DNA of 64,000 nt from Algibacter sp. L1A34 (GCF_009796805.1 NZ_CP047029.1:3114001-3178000), one strand, 5' to 3'; counted from the first letter of the stretch, positions 16,696 to 25,696 are shown. Program-made: numbers and translations. Notes: a model not told the origin generated them from the sequence alone.

Positions 16696-16908
16696 CTACT
16701 TATTTTTATGGGTTTCGATATGATGTTTTAATAACAGGTTTAAACTTTCTAAATAATCGCCCATTACCTTCGTGTTTATATGTGGTTTGTTTTTGGAAGG
16801 CACAGTCATTGGTGTTTCGTCTAAAAAGGGATATAGTTCGGGGTAATCCGTTTCTATTAAGTTTGTTAGCTTAACGATTTTGTTCTCTATAATTTGTAAT
16901 TTATCCAT
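16696..16908 (-). CDS. hypothetical protein, 70 residues, in chaperone operon
   Basis: Small helical protein, no recognised domain. Features are an N-terminal amphipathic helix, a central segment YPELYPFLDETP, and a basic helix with LLLKHHIETHKNK at the end. It is a real gene by position: 6 bp after the first operon gene and 3 bp before the CbpA gene, in the same direction. Function unknown. Confidence 0.7.
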   Translation of the reverse strand: MDKLQIIENKIVKLTNLIETDYPELYPFLDETPMTVPSKNKPHINTKVMGDYLESLNLLLKHHIETHKNK

Positions 16909-16914
16909 GATTTT

Positions 16915-17367
16915 TTAATTAAACATCCAAGTTTTTTTCGATTTTTCATTTTCTAAGATTTCTTTAATCATCCTAAAAACAACATTTTTAACTTCTCTTT
17001 CATTATTTATTAATGAAATAATATCATCTTCAAGTTGTTCGTTTTCAATTCTAAATTCGGCAGTATTATGTTTGTATGTCTTATCGATTATTTTAACAAT
17101 ATTGTCTAAATTTAATTGTATCCGTTGCTGTATGTATTCGCACTGGTTTTTTAACTCAAAAATTTCAAGTTGTAATTCTCTTAATTCGTCCAGATTTTCG
17201 TATTCTAATAGTTCAGAAAAGTGCGACTCTATAAGAGTTTCTAAAAATTTTATGTCGAATAAATAAAACGCTATATCATTTTTCCAATGCTCTATTAAAA
17301 TATAAAGTTCGTCCCAATTAGCTTCTTTAATATAATTTGCGGTTGGTTTTATTCGGTAATTTTTCAT
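16915..17367 (-). CDS. hypothetical helical protein, first gene of the chaperone-MscS operon
   Basis: 150 residues, almost entirely helical and acidic, with heptad-like stretches (LRELQLEIFELKNQ). It has no known domain. Its N-terminal pattern W-x-N-D-I-A-F-x-x-x-D-x-x-F-L-x-x-L-I-x-S resembles the protein at 33087 (W-x-x-E-L-R-F-x-x-D-E-x-x-F-x-D-x-L-I-x-S), which follows Hsp20. I therefore see two paralogues, both next to chaperone genes. It has a TGAT-type activator promoter. Confidence 0.72.
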   Translation of the reverse strand: MKNYRIKPTANYIKEANWDELYILIEHWKNDIAFYLFDIKFLETLIESHFSELLEYENLDELRELQLEIFELKNQCEYIQQRIQLNLDNIVKIIDKTYKHNTAEFRIENEQLEDDIISLINNEREVKNVVFRMIKEILENEKSKKTWMFN

Positions 17368-17394
17368 CGCATTAATTTTAAGAAGGTTAAAACT

Positions 17395-17437
17395 TAAAAG
17401 TACTTTTAAAATGGCTCATTATAAATGATAAATATCA
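17395..17437 (-). promoter_or_regulatory. TGAY-class activator site and -7 box for the chaperone-MscS operon
   Basis: TGAT-AAAT-ATCA at 17426-17437, -7 box TACTTTTA at 17402-17395. Spacing is 36.5 bp. GGTAACC lies a little further upstream (17443-17449), reminiscent of the other half-site class but not palindromic with 4-bp spacing. Confidence 0.72.
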
Positions 17438-17497
17438 GTTAAGGTAACCTAGTTTTAGTAACTAGTTTTGGCTTTTGATTTTAAGATATATAAATTT

Positions 17498-18172
17498 CTA
17501 AACTATAATTTTACCATCTTCCATAGTAATAATTCTATCTGTTTTTTTAGCGAAATCTTCGTCGTGAGTTACAATAAGAAGCGATAAATCTTGTTCTTCA
17601 CTGAGTTGTTTAAAAATATTGAAGACGTTTTTAGAATTATGACTATCTAAGTTACCAGTAGGTTCGTCTCCCATAATAATGGAAGGGTTATTAATTAAAG
17701 CTCTCGCAATGGCAACGCGTTGTTTTTCTCCTCCAGAAATTTGAGAGGCTTTCTTTTTTGAAAGCTGTTCTATATTTAAAATTTTGAGTTTTTGCATGGC
17801 ATCGTGCTCAATTTCTAAATTCGATTTTTCACCTAATTTTTTAGCAGGAAGCATTACGTTTTCTAAAACTGTAAATTCTGAAAGTAGATAGTGAAATTGA
17901 AAAACAAAACCGATATGCTTGTTTCTTATGTATGATAATTGGTCGTTATTGTTGCCTGTTATTAATTTATTATTTAAAAATAGTTCACCTTGATAATTGG
18001 TGTCCATGGTAGATAGTATGTAGAGTAATGTGGATTTTCCACAACCAGATTTCCCCATAATAGAAACAAATTCTCCTTTTTTTATTTTAAAACTGATATC
18101 CTTTAAAACGTGAAAAGGCATAGGCTTTTTAAAGTATTTATTAATGTTTTTAGCTTCTAGTACAGTGCGCAT
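17498..18172 (-). CDS. ABC transporter ATP-binding protein, LolD/MacB-type
   Basis: 224 residues, standalone ATPase. Walker A is GKSGCGKST (residues 40-48), the signature ISGGEKQRVA, Walker B SIIMGDEPTGNLD. It powers the FtsX-like permease encoded 2 bp upstream. LolD-like ATPases serve lipoprotein release or MacAB-type efflux. The HlyD-like partner in this operon favours MacAB-like efflux. Confidence 0.92.
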   Translation of the reverse strand: MRTVLEAKNINKYFKKPMPFHVLKDISFKIKKGEFVSIMGKSGCGKSTLLYILSTMDTNYQGELFLNNKLITGNNNDQLSYIRNKHIGFVFQFHYLLSEFTVLENVMLPAKKLGEKSNLEIEHDAMQKLKILNIEQLSKKKASQISGGEKQRVAIARALINNPSIIMGDEPTGNLDSHNSKNVFNIFKQLSEEQDLSLLIVTHDEDFAKKTDRIITMEDGKIIV

Positions 18173-18174
18173 AA

Positions 18175-19437
18175 TTATTGACCTCTTATAATGGTTACAG
18201 GATCTATTTTTTTAGCTTTTCGTGATGGTAAATAACCTGCGAAAAAAGTGGATATCATAGCGAATAACATGCCTATAAAATAAAACCATGGATTAAAATT
18301 TATAGGGTACGTTTTTACTCTTGGTAATGCCTGAGTTTGAAAAGGAATTGTGCTAATAATATTTGTAAAAATGAAACCAACAAGTAGACCTAAAATTCCG
18401 CCAATAAACCCAATTATCATGGCTTGACTCATAAAAATAAGCTGCACATCTTTGCCAGAAAACCCTATGGCTTTTAGAATGGCGATATCGTTCATTTTTT
18501 CATAAATAAACATATTTAAAATGTTGTAAATACCAAAACCAGCAACAATGAGCAAAGTTATAGATACGGCATAGGTTATCATATTTCTAACATTTGTGCC
18601 TGTTTCAAATTGGGCATTGGCGGTATTGATATCTATGGCTTTTAAATTGAACTCTTGTTCTAGTTTTTTTGATAAAGGAAGTGCATCATCAATGTTATTA
18701 AGTTTTACATTAATATCTGTAACATAATTATCTGCTTCACCAAGAATGCGTTGTACTGTTTTTAAATTTGCAAAGCTTTGTATAGCATCAATATTTGTAA
18801 CACCACTTTGGTATAACCCAACTATTTTTAACGGGAAAATCTCGCCAGTTGTTGTGTTTATTTGAATGCGATCTCCAACATCTAAAGCCATTTTTTTTGC
18901 AATACCTATACCGAGTAAAATACCATTTTCGGTATGATCTAAAGCTTCTGGAGAACCTCTAACTATATAATCATTAAGGTTGAATAATTTAGCTTCATCT
19001 AGCACATTAATGCCTGTTAAATTCCCACTAATATCTATAGAACCTGCAATGTAAAATATATTAGCTTTTATTTGGGGGAGCGCACCACGAACAATGTTTT
19101 TGTTTTCTAAATATTTAATTATAGGTAATGCGTTGTGTATTTTTTTTTGACTTAATTTAGGTTTAATGGAATGCACTACATTCATACTGTTTTTAAACTC
19201 ATCATATAACGCGATTGGTTGTTTTTTTGAAGGTTCTATTTCATTATAAATATGAATATGCGGTGTTTGATTTAGAATTAAATCGTCTAATATGGTGTTT
19301 AAACCCGTCATAAAACTTACCAAAGTAATGTAAGCTCCAATTCCAAAAGTAACACCTAATGCCGCAACCGCAGTTTGCTTAAATTTAGTTAGCAAGTGCA
19401 TTTTTGCAATGTTTAGTATAACCTTCCAGTTCGTCAT
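18175..19437 (-). CDS. FtsX/LolC-MacB-family permease
   Basis: 420 residues: an N-terminal membrane segment (about 22-45), a large periplasmic MacB-core domain (about 48-280), then three C-terminal membrane segments of the FtsX domain (about 285-405) and the common ending PVTIIRGQ. With the ATPase and the fusion protein it forms a tripartite exporter. It starts on the last base of the fusion gene and runs into the ATPase gene with 2 bp between. Confidence 0.9.
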   Translation of the reverse strand: MTNWKVILNIAKMHLLTKFKQTAVAALGVTFGIGAYITLVSFMTGLNTILDDLILNQTPHIHIYNEIEPSKKQPIALYDEFKNSMNVVHSIKPKLSQKKIHNALPIIKYLENKNIVRGALPQIKANIFYIAGSIDISGNLTGINVLDEAKLFNLNDYIVRGSPEALDHTENGILLGIGIAKKMALDVGDRIQINTTTGEIFPLKIVGLYQSGVTNIDAIQSFANLKTVQRILGEADNYVTDINVKLNNIDDALPLSKKLEQEFNLKAIDINTANAQFETGTNVRNMITYAVSITLLIVAGFGIYNILNMFIYEKMNDIAILKAIGFSGKDVQLIFMSQAMIIGFIGGILGLLVGFIFTNIISTIPFQTQALPRVKTYPINFNPWFYFIGMLFAMISTFFAGYLPSRKAKKIDPVTIIRGQ

Positions 19438-20516
19438 TATTCGGGTTTATAAATACTTGTGTTTTCGCTAATTCCAGAAGTTATTTCTATGAATTCCATA
19501 TTTTGTAAACCAGTAGTAATGGTTATTAGTCCATCATCGGTTTTTACTGTATTGTCCTTTATAAGATATTCTTTTGGAATAGTAAGCGCATTTTCTTTAT
19601 TTGAAATAATAATATTAGCTTCTCCAGAAAGTCCAGGATATAAGGTTTTTGGAGCTTCATCAAATAGAGCTTCTACTGTAAATGTTTGGTTTCTTTCATC
19701 TTTTTTTGGATATATTTTGGATACTTTTCCTGTAAAAATAGAGCCATTGTATGCATCTAGACTAATAATGACTTTTTGATTTTTTATTATTTTTACAATA
19801 TCCACCTCATCTACTAGCATTTTAATAATAAATTTGGTTGCACTGCCTATTGTAGCCAGAGGTTCTGTGGTAGCAACAATTTCGCCGGGTTCTTTATATA
19901 AGGCATATATTTTACCATTTATTGTGCTTTTTATGGTGAAATCTTTAGTGTTTATTAATGAAGATTGATAGTTGTTACGCGCCTGTTTTACGGTTGTCTG
20001 TAATTCGTTTTTAGTTCTGTTATATTTACTTTGTAGTAGTTGTAAATTATTTGATGATAATTGATAATTAAGTTGTTTTGTATCATATTCTACTTTAGAA
20101 CCAATATTTTTATTCCATAGATTTTTTTGTCTGAAATAATTAACCGAATCATTTTTGTATGTTAAGTTAGCCGCAATTATTTCATCTTTTATACCTCTTA
20201 AAACGGCTGCATTTCCGTTATAATTTTCTTGAGCCAATTCTAAAGATAGTTTGGCATTTTCAGTATTTAGTTTAGGTGTGTTATTCTCAATTTGTAATAA
20301 GGCATCACCTTTTAAGATAATATCTCCTTCTTCAACTAAGTTTTTGTATAAAATACCGGCAACAATGGCATGCACTTGGTAAAGGCTATCTGGCTGTATG
20401 GTTACAGAAGTGTATACAGATTCTGTTAGATTTTGTTTTTCTGGGTGTATTTTATCTGTGTTTTTAGAACAAGACACCATGAGTAAAAACAGACTTGTTA
20501 ATTGTATTATCTTCAT
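19437..20516 (-). CDS. HlyD-family membrane fusion lipoprotein (MacA-like)
   Basis: 359 residues from the ATG at 20516, chosen because a lipoprotein signal (LFLLMVSCSK, Cys15 or nearby) begins there. The in-frame ATG at 20573 would add 19 unlike residues. It has a lipoyl half-motif near 65-80, a coiled-coil hairpin about 90-200, then the second half-motif (TIKSTINGKIYALYKEPGE) and a beta-barrel domain. It is first in a three-gene operon. I saw no site of the 4-bp-spaced type in front of it. Confidence 0.88.
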   Translation of the reverse strand: MKIIQLTSLFLLMVSCSKNTDKIHPEKQNLTESVYTSVTIQPDSLYQVHAIVAGILYKNLVEEGDIILKGDALLQIENNTPKLNTENAKLSLELAQENYNGNAAVLRGIKDEIIAANLTYKNDSVNYFRQKNLWNKNIGSKVEYDTKQLNYQLSSNNLQLLQSKYNRTKNELQTTVKQARNNYQSSLINTKDFTIKSTINGKIYALYKEPGEIVATTEPLATIGSATKFIIKMLVDEVDIVKIIKNQKVIISLDAYNGSIFTGKVSKIYPKKDERNQTFTVEALFDEAPKTLYPGLSGEANIIISNKENALTIPKEYLIKDNTVKTDDGLITITTGLQNMEFIEITSGISENTSIYKPE

Positions 20517-20777
20517 GTTTAATTTAACTTTTAATAAAATAGATATACCTAGGCTTATTTTTATTAATAACAACTATTACTAAACGGTTGGATAAAATGG
20601 TTTTTATATACAAAGAGTGTTTAACGCTATTTCAATTATGATGCTAAATAGTTTTCTCTATCAATTACAGTAAAAACTTTTGTTGAGATAAATGAATAGG
20701 AAAACAAAAAGAATAAATATTTCCTTTTTTTGCTTCTATATGGATGCTTTTAGTATGCCTTTATAATAATAAAATAC

Positions 20778-21200
20778 TTATGCTTTTTCGCAAGTATTAG
20801 ATTTTAGTTCCATCTCTAATTTTGCTAGCATGATGAGTTCAGATTTATTTAACCCAGAAAAAGAAGAAGCAATAGCATTAGCCGTTTTCATGATTAGTTT
20901 TTTAATAACTTTCGTAAATAGCTCTGGGTTTTCATTTTTGTAATTTACAAAATCATGAAAGCAAGTTTCGGCTTCATAGGCTCCGTTATTTAGCCAATCG
21001 AAAACAATTTCTATATGGTAAGCAGCATTTGTATGATAATGGTCTTCAGCAAGATCAAGGTGTAACCATTTTAGTTTAACAAGCTCTTTTAATTTGTTAA
21101 ACTCATCTGGATGTACTTTTTTATCGGCTGCAGCAATAGCATAGAACAGCTTACCAAGGTGTTGATAGAACTCTAGGGTTAACTTTGTTTTAGTTTCCAT
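20778..21200 (-). CDS. TerB-like helical protein
   Basis: 140 residues (ATG at 21200; 21209 is also possible). The N-terminal part LGKLFYAIAAADKKVHPDEFNKLKELVK, seen in shorter pieces, matches the TerB/tellurite-resistance-like fold with its AAAD motif, which binds metal in TerB. The C-terminus is helical and ends in a Cys-containing tail. It is transcribed divergently from the sensor kinase gene and shares one TGAT-type palindrome with it. Function uncertain. Confidence 0.65.
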   Translation of the reverse strand: METKTKLTLEFYQHLGKLFYAIAAADKKVHPDEFNKLKELVKLKWLHLDLAEDHYHTNAAYHIEIVFDWLNNGAYEAETCFHDFVNYKNENPELFTKVIKKLIMKTANAIASSFSGLNKSELIMLAKLEMELKSNTCEKA

Positions 21201-21222
21201 GTTTAGCAACGTTTAATTTTAC

Positions 21223-21296
21223 TAAAAATAAAGATAAAATATTGATTTAATCATGATATAAATCAGTCGTTCTTAATTATAAATCGTGCATTTTTA
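21223..21296. promoter_or_regulatory. shared divergent TGAY-class site between TerB-like gene and sensor kinase gene
   Basis: TGAT-ATAA-ATCA at 21254-21265. On the minus strand the -7 box TATTTTTA lies at 21230-21223. On the plus strand CATTTTTA (one mismatch) lies at 21289-21296. Both are exactly 36.5 bp from the centre, so one dimer could activate both genes. A second repeat TGAT-TTA-ATCA with a 3-bp spacer overlaps at 21243-21253. Confidence 0.68.
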
Positions 21297-21335
21297 CCTA
21301 TTTTTAGGGGACTATCCATTAACGCATCGTTATTT

Positions 21336-23216
21336 ATGTTTAGACAAGATCAAGAAATATTTAATATTCTATTAGAAACGGTTTCCGAGGGTGTTATTAT
21401 TGTTGATAATCTCCAAAAAATAGTTGAAGTCAATGCATCGGTAGAATTTATTTTTGGATACACAAAAAAAGAAATTTTTGGCAAGGAGCTAAACGTATTA
21501 ATTCCGTCTAATTATCATCATAGTCACTCTAAGTATTTTAAAGCGTTTCTTAAGGCAAGTAAACGTATAAAAATGGGTGACGTTAGAGATATTTTTGCCT
21601 TAAAAAAAGATGGAACTATTTTTCCGGTAGAAGTAGAATTAAACCCTTTTCAAATTTATAACAAAACTTATGTTATGGCTTTGATTAAAGATGTTTCAGA
21701 AAAAAAGGAAATTGAAAAAAACTTAATGCTGCGTACCAAAGCATTACAATCTGCTAATAATGGCATAGTGATTACCGATGCTTTAAAAGATGATAATCCT
21801 ATCATTTATTTCAATTCGGCTTTTCAAAACCTTACGGGTTATTCCGAGGTAGAAATACTTAACCATAATTGTAGATTTTTGCAAGCTCAAGATAGAAATC
21901 AAGAACCTCTTAAAAAACTTCGAACTGCAATAAAAAACGGGGAAAGCTGCCAAGCAACGCTTCGTAATTATAAAAAAGATGGTAGCTTATTTTGGAATGA
22001 TTTGTACATTTTTCCGATAACGAATTCTAAAGGTATTGTTACAAATTTTATTGGTATTCAGAATGATGTTACACTAAGAAAAAAAGTAGAAGAAGAACGT
22101 CATCATTTAGCGTCTATTTTTGACGAGTCTTTAAATGAAATTTATGTTTTTGATGCTGAAACATTAAAGTTTATAAATGTTAATTATGGTGCGCAAATTA
22201 ATATAGGCTATAGTTTAGATGAATTAAAACACATGACGCCTTTAGATATTAAAAAAAATGATACCGAAATTGAATTTAGAAATACCATAGACGTTTTATT
22301 AAAAAAGAAAGTAAATAAGATTGAGTTTGAAACGTTGCATAAGCGTAAAAATGGATCAGAATATCCTGTTGAAGTTCATTTGCAATTATCAAACCTAAAC
22401 AACAAAGAAGTTTTTGTAGCTATTATTTTAGACATTACAGAACGTAAAAGTTATACTAATAAATTAGAAAATAAAGTAGAAGAACGAACCAAACAACTGG
22501 AGATGGCATTGGTTAAAGAAAAAGATATAAATGAATTGAAAACTAATTTTTTATCATTAGTATCTCACGAATTTAAAACACCTTTAAGTGGTATCTTATC
22601 TTCTAGCGAGTTACTTAGCAGATACCAATTAACCGAGCACCAAGAAAAACGAAATGAGTATATAAAAAATATCACGGATAAAGTGTATTATTTAAATAAC
22701 ATCTTGAACGACTTTTTATCGGTAGATAAGCTGGAGCGTGGAAAAGTGAATTATAGATTTAACCATTTTAAACTTAGTAAAGTAATTAACGAGGTTGTTT
22801 ATAATGCTAACATGCTTTTAAAAGATGGTCAGAATATAAAGTATCCCGAAAACATAGACGATTTATCTATATATCAAGATGAAAAAATTATTCAGTTAAT
22901 TTTCACCAATCTTTTGCACAACGCTATAAAATATTCCCCAGAAGGATCCATTATAGATATGCATATTGAACAGGATGATAAATTTATAACAGCAACTATT
23001 ACCGATCAAGGAATGGGTATTCCTGAGAAAGACCAAAAAAATATTTTTGAACGTTATTTTAGAGCACAAAATGCAATAAATATTCAAGGCACGGGCATAG
23101 GTTTAAATATCGTTAAAAATCATATAAATAATATAGGTGGTACTATTTTTTTTAAAAGTGAAGAAAATAAAGGATCCACTTTTACAATAACATTTCCGAA
23201 TATAGGGTTAGAATAA
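21336..23216 (+). CDS. sensor histidine kinase: FixL-like PAS, LOV domain, third PAS
   Basis: 626 residues, no membrane segment, so cytoplasmic. PAS1 (about 8-128) has His64 in HSKYF and Arg84 in DVRD, the same 20-residue spacing as the haem His200 and distal Arg220 of Bradyrhizobium FixL. PAS2 (about 135-250) has the blue-light LOV signature NCRFLQ with the photoactive Cys179, and the FMN-contacting NYKKDG, FWND and GIQNDVT. PAS3 is about 260-380. A coiled coil leads to the kinase core: H-box SHEFKTPL (His411), N-box NLLHNAIKYS, then DQGMGI and GTGIGL. It lies 27 bp before a receiver-Crp hybrid gene, its obvious partner. LOV is a firm call, haem binding a reasonable inference. Confidence 0.9.
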   Translation: MFRQDQEIFNILLETVSEGVIIVDNLQKIVEVNASVEFIFGYTKKEIFGKELNVLIPSNYHHSHSKYFKAFLKASKRIKMGDVRDIFALKKDGTIFPVEVELNPFQIYNKTYVMALIKDVSEKKEIEKNLMLRTKALQSANNGIVITDALKDDNPIIYFNSAFQNLTGYSEVEILNHNCRFLQAQDRNQEPLKKLRTAIKNGESCQATLRNYKKDGSLFWNDLYIFPITNSKGIVTNFIGIQNDVTLRKKVEEERHHLASIFDESLNEIYVFDAETLKFINVNYGAQINIGYSLDELKHMTPLDIKKNDTEIEFRNTIDVLLKKKVNKIEFETLHKRKNGSEYPVEVHLQLSNLNNKEVFVAIILDITERKSYTNKLENKVEERTKQLEMALVKEKDINELKTNFLSLVSHEFKTPLSGILSSSELLSRYQLTEHQEKRNEYIKNITDKVYYLNNILNDFLSVDKLERGKVNYRFNHFKLSKVINEVVYNANMLLKDGQNIKYPENIDDLSIYQDEKIIQLIFTNLLHNAIKYSPEGSIIDMHIEQDDKFITATITDQGMGIPEKDQKNIFERYFRAQNAINIQGTGIGLNIVKNHINNIGGTIFFKSEENKGSTFTITFPNIGLE

Positions 23217-23243
23217 AATAGCAAAAACTAAAAAAAAATACTC

Positions 23244-24299
23244 ATGAAAACAATTTTACTTATTGAAGATGATGTGGTTTTAAGAGATTGTACAACAGAA
23301 CTTTTAGAGCTATCTAACTACACGGTGGTAAAAGCTTCTAATGGAAAAATAGGAGTAGAGTTGGCAAAGTTAAAAAGGCCAGATATTATAGTTTGCGATA
23401 TAATGATGCCAGAACTCGATGGGTACGGTGTTATTAAAATGCTTTCAAAAAATAAAAACACCAAGTCTATTCCTTTTATATTTTTATCTGCTAAAACAGA
23501 GGTTTGTGATGTTAGAAAAGGTATGAATTTAGGCGCAGACGATTATATTAGCAAACCCTTTGCTATTAACGATCTTATTAACGCTATAGAAAGTCGTTTA
23601 GCTAAAGTCGCTATTTTACAAGATTTAGCTACAAAATCGAATACTACTAAAAGTGTAGATATTGAAGATGAAATAAAAACCATTAACGATTTAAAAAACT
23701 ATTTTGACGATTATGGTTCCATATTTAGATATAGTAAAGACCAGGTTATTTACAATGAAGGCGACCATACCAATTATATTTATTTAATTAACAAAGGCGC
23801 TGTAAAATGCCACCAAATACAGGAGCAGGGCAAAGAACTTGTAACGGCTCTTTATAAAGAAGACGATTTGTTTGGTTACACATCTTTTACGCAAAACATA
23901 CCACACAAAGAAACCGTTACCGCTATCGACGATACCGAGTTAACCGGTGTTTCTGTTATTGAATTTAATCAAATTCTTAACAATAATCATAAATTAACTA
24001 TCGAGCTTATGCAGTTATTATCTGATAACCTTATAGAAATAAAAAAGCAATTATTAGAAAAAGCTTATGCCTCGGTAAATAAAAAAACAGCAACTACTAT
24101 TTTAAAATTTGCCGAAAAAATAAATAGAAAGCCAGACGATCCAATAAAAATTTCTAGAAGCGATTTAGCAAGTGTTGCCGGAATTGCAACCGAAACATTG
24201 ATTAGAGCTTTAACGGAATTTAAAAAACTAGGTATTATAAAATCTGAAGGTAGAAATATAAAAGTAGTCGATATTGAAAAACTAAAGCAGATCTATTAG
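23244..24299 (+). CDS. response regulator with Crp/Fnr output (receiver + cNMP-fold + HTH)
   Basis: 351 residues. The receiver domain (1-120) has acidic pair E8-D9-D10, phosphoacceptor Asp52 (VCDIMMP) and KPF near 104. A cyclic-nucleotide-binding fold (about 155-270) and Crp-type helix-turn-helix (SRSDLASVAGIATETLIRAL) follow. The recognition helix TETLIR keeps the Glu and Arg that FNR (VETISR) and CRP (RETVGR) use on TGA half-sites, so it is the best candidate to bind the TGAC/TGAT palindromes in this window. It is co-transcribed with the kinase. The fusion brings FixJ and FixK functions into one protein. Confidence 0.9.
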   Translation: MKTILLIEDDVVLRDCTTELLELSNYTVVKASNGKIGVELAKLKRPDIIVCDIMMPELDGYGVIKMLSKNKNTKSIPFIFLSAKTEVCDVRKGMNLGADDYISKPFAINDLINAIESRLAKVAILQDLATKSNTTKSVDIEDEIKTINDLKNYFDDYGSIFRYSKDQVIYNEGDHTNYIYLINKGAVKCHQIQEQGKELVTALYKEDDLFGYTSFTQNIPHKETVTAIDDTELTGVSVIEFNQILNNNHKLTIELMQLLSDNLIEIKKQLLEKAYASVNKKTATTILKFAEKINRKPDDPIKISRSDLASVAGIATETLIRALTEFKKLGIIKSEGRNIKVVDIEKLKQIY

Positions 24300-24322
24300 C
24301 TCTATTTTTAATCTTCTCTAAA

Positions 24323-24365
24323 TGATTAATATCATTTTGGTTTATGTGTATACCACTTAAATTAG
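24323..24365 (+). promoter_or_regulatory. TGAY-class activator site and -7 box for the first Usp of the array
   Basis: ATGAT-TAAT-ATCAT at 24322-24335, -7 box TAAATTAG at 24358-24365. Spacing is 36.5 bp. Leader about 16 nt. Confidence 0.7.
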
Positions 24366-24386
24366 TGGTTGTAAATATGCTGTTAG

Positions 24387-25241
24387 ATGAAAAATATATT
24401 ATTACCCACCGATTTTTCAAAAAACTCATGGAATGCTATTAAATATGCGGTAGCTTTTTTCGAAAAAGAAACTTGCAACTTTTATTTACTCCATGTAAAT
24501 ATGCTTAGTGATGTTTTGGAAAGTAACTCTTCATATAAAAATATTAGTAATTCTGATGTTATTGAAGATGTTTATACTAAACCTGCCATGCAAAAGTTAC
24601 GTAAGGTTTTAACGCGTATTTCAAAACATATTGTACCAAATAAAAATCATCGATTTTATTCTCTTTTGGATTACGATTTTTTTATAGAATCTATAAGAAA
24701 ACATGTAGAAGAAAAAAAAATAGATATGATAGTTATGGGGACCAAAGGCGCCTCTGGTTTAGCCGAAATTATATTAGGTAGCAATACAGGTGATGTTATT
24801 ACTAAAGTGAAATGCTCGACTTTGGCAGTTCCAGAAGAAGCTCAATTTACGGAGTTAAAAGAACTCGCATTTCCAACAGACTTTTCTTTAAATTATGATA
24901 TGCAAATACTGCAACCCTTATTTGATGTTTTGGAAAACCATAAGCCCGCTTTACATATAGTACATGTAAGTAAAAATAAAACAGATTTAAATATAGAACA
25001 AAAAAGAAACAGAGAATTATTGGATGATTATTTTAGTTATACAAACCATAGTTTTCATTATTTAAGAAATAAAAAAACAGAGGTTGCCATACAGTCTTTT
25101 ATTAAAAATGAAAAAATAAATATGATATGTATGGTGGCAAAAAATCTTAATTATTTTCAGCAAATTTTATTTCATTCAAATGTTGAAGAAATAAGTTATC
25201 ACACAAAAATTCCGTTTTTAGTATTACACGACAAAAATTAA
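24387..25241 (+). CDS. universal stress protein, tandem UspA (array member 1)
   Basis: 284 residues, two Usp folds. The first keeps the ATP-binding signature (MGTKGASGLAEIILGSNT). The second has lost it (MVAKNLNYFQQILFHSN). The start MKNILLPTDFSKNSWNAIKY matches the other array members. It begins 87 bp after the regulator gene, with its own promoter, and is followed 6 bp later by a small membrane-protein gene. Confidence 0.92.
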   Translation: MKNILLPTDFSKNSWNAIKYAVAFFEKETCNFYLLHVNMLSDVLESNSSYKNISNSDVIEDVYTKPAMQKLRKVLTRISKHIVPNKNHRFYSLLDYDFFIESIRKHVEEKKIDMIVMGTKGASGLAEIILGSNTGDVITKVKCSTLAVPEEAQFTELKELAFPTDFSLNYDMQILQPLFDVLENHKPALHIVHVSKNKTDLNIEQKRNRELLDDYFSYTNHSFHYLRNKKTEVAIQSFIKNEKINMICMVAKNLNYFQQILFHSNVEEISYHTKIPFLVLHDKN

Positions 25242-25247
25242 TATATC

Positions 25248-25634
25248 ATGGATAATTCAATATTTTTAGCAAAGTTTTGGGGTTGGTACCTCATTATATT
25301 TTTCTTTATCTTAAGTTTAAATCCAAAACGTATAAAGCAAGTATTCACAGATTTAAAGGGTGAGCAATTTCTAATTGTGTCATCTTTTTTAGCCATTATT
25401 ATTGGTTTACTAAATATTTTATTTCATAATATATGGGAACCAAACTGGAAGCTTATTATTACCCTAATAGGCTGGAGCTCTTTGTTTATAGGCTTAGCAC
25501 TTTTTATATTCCCTAAACGTGCGGTTTCCATTTTAGAGTTTCTTAATATAAAATTCGTCCAGCTTATTTATACCATGTTATTTTTTACTGGTTTATTTTT
25601 ATTAAATGTGGTTTACAATATTGTACCGATGTAA
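25248..25634 (+). CDS. hypothetical membrane protein, four segments
   Basis: 128 residues with four hydrophobic segments (about 10-27, 44-62, 70-90, 103-123) and almost no loops. No catalytic motif and no family that I recognise. It starts 6 bp after the Usp gene, so the two are an operon. It may be a membrane partner for the Usp protein, as seen for some Usp-linked channels, but this is a guess. Confidence 0.75.
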   Translation: MDNSIFLAKFWGWYLIIFFFILSLNPKRIKQVFTDLKGEQFLIVSSFLAIIIGLLNILFHNIWEPNWKLIITLIGWSSLFIGLALFIFPKRAVSILEFLNIKFVQLIYTMLFFTGLFLLNVVYNIVPM

Positions 25635-25648
25635 TTTTTTTTAAAACG

Positions 25649-25691
25649 TGACATTTATCATGTTTTAACATGGGTTTCTACTGTAAATTTG
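25649..25691 (+). promoter_or_regulatory. TGAY-class activator site and perfect -7 box in front of a non-coding stretch
   Basis: TGAC-ATTT-ATCA at 25649-25660 and perfect -7 box TAAATTTG at 25684-25691. Spacing is 36.5 bp. No start codon follows for about 380 bp. The repeat also forms arms AAAAC and GTTTT and could act as a 3'-end hairpin for the gene before it. Confidence 0.78.
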
Positions 25692-25696
25692 CAGTA

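Noticed and set aside
17443-17449. GGTAACC near the chaperone operon as a GTAAC-class site
   Set aside because: No second half-site at 4 bp spacing and no box at the right distance; the TGAT site beside it explains the promoter.
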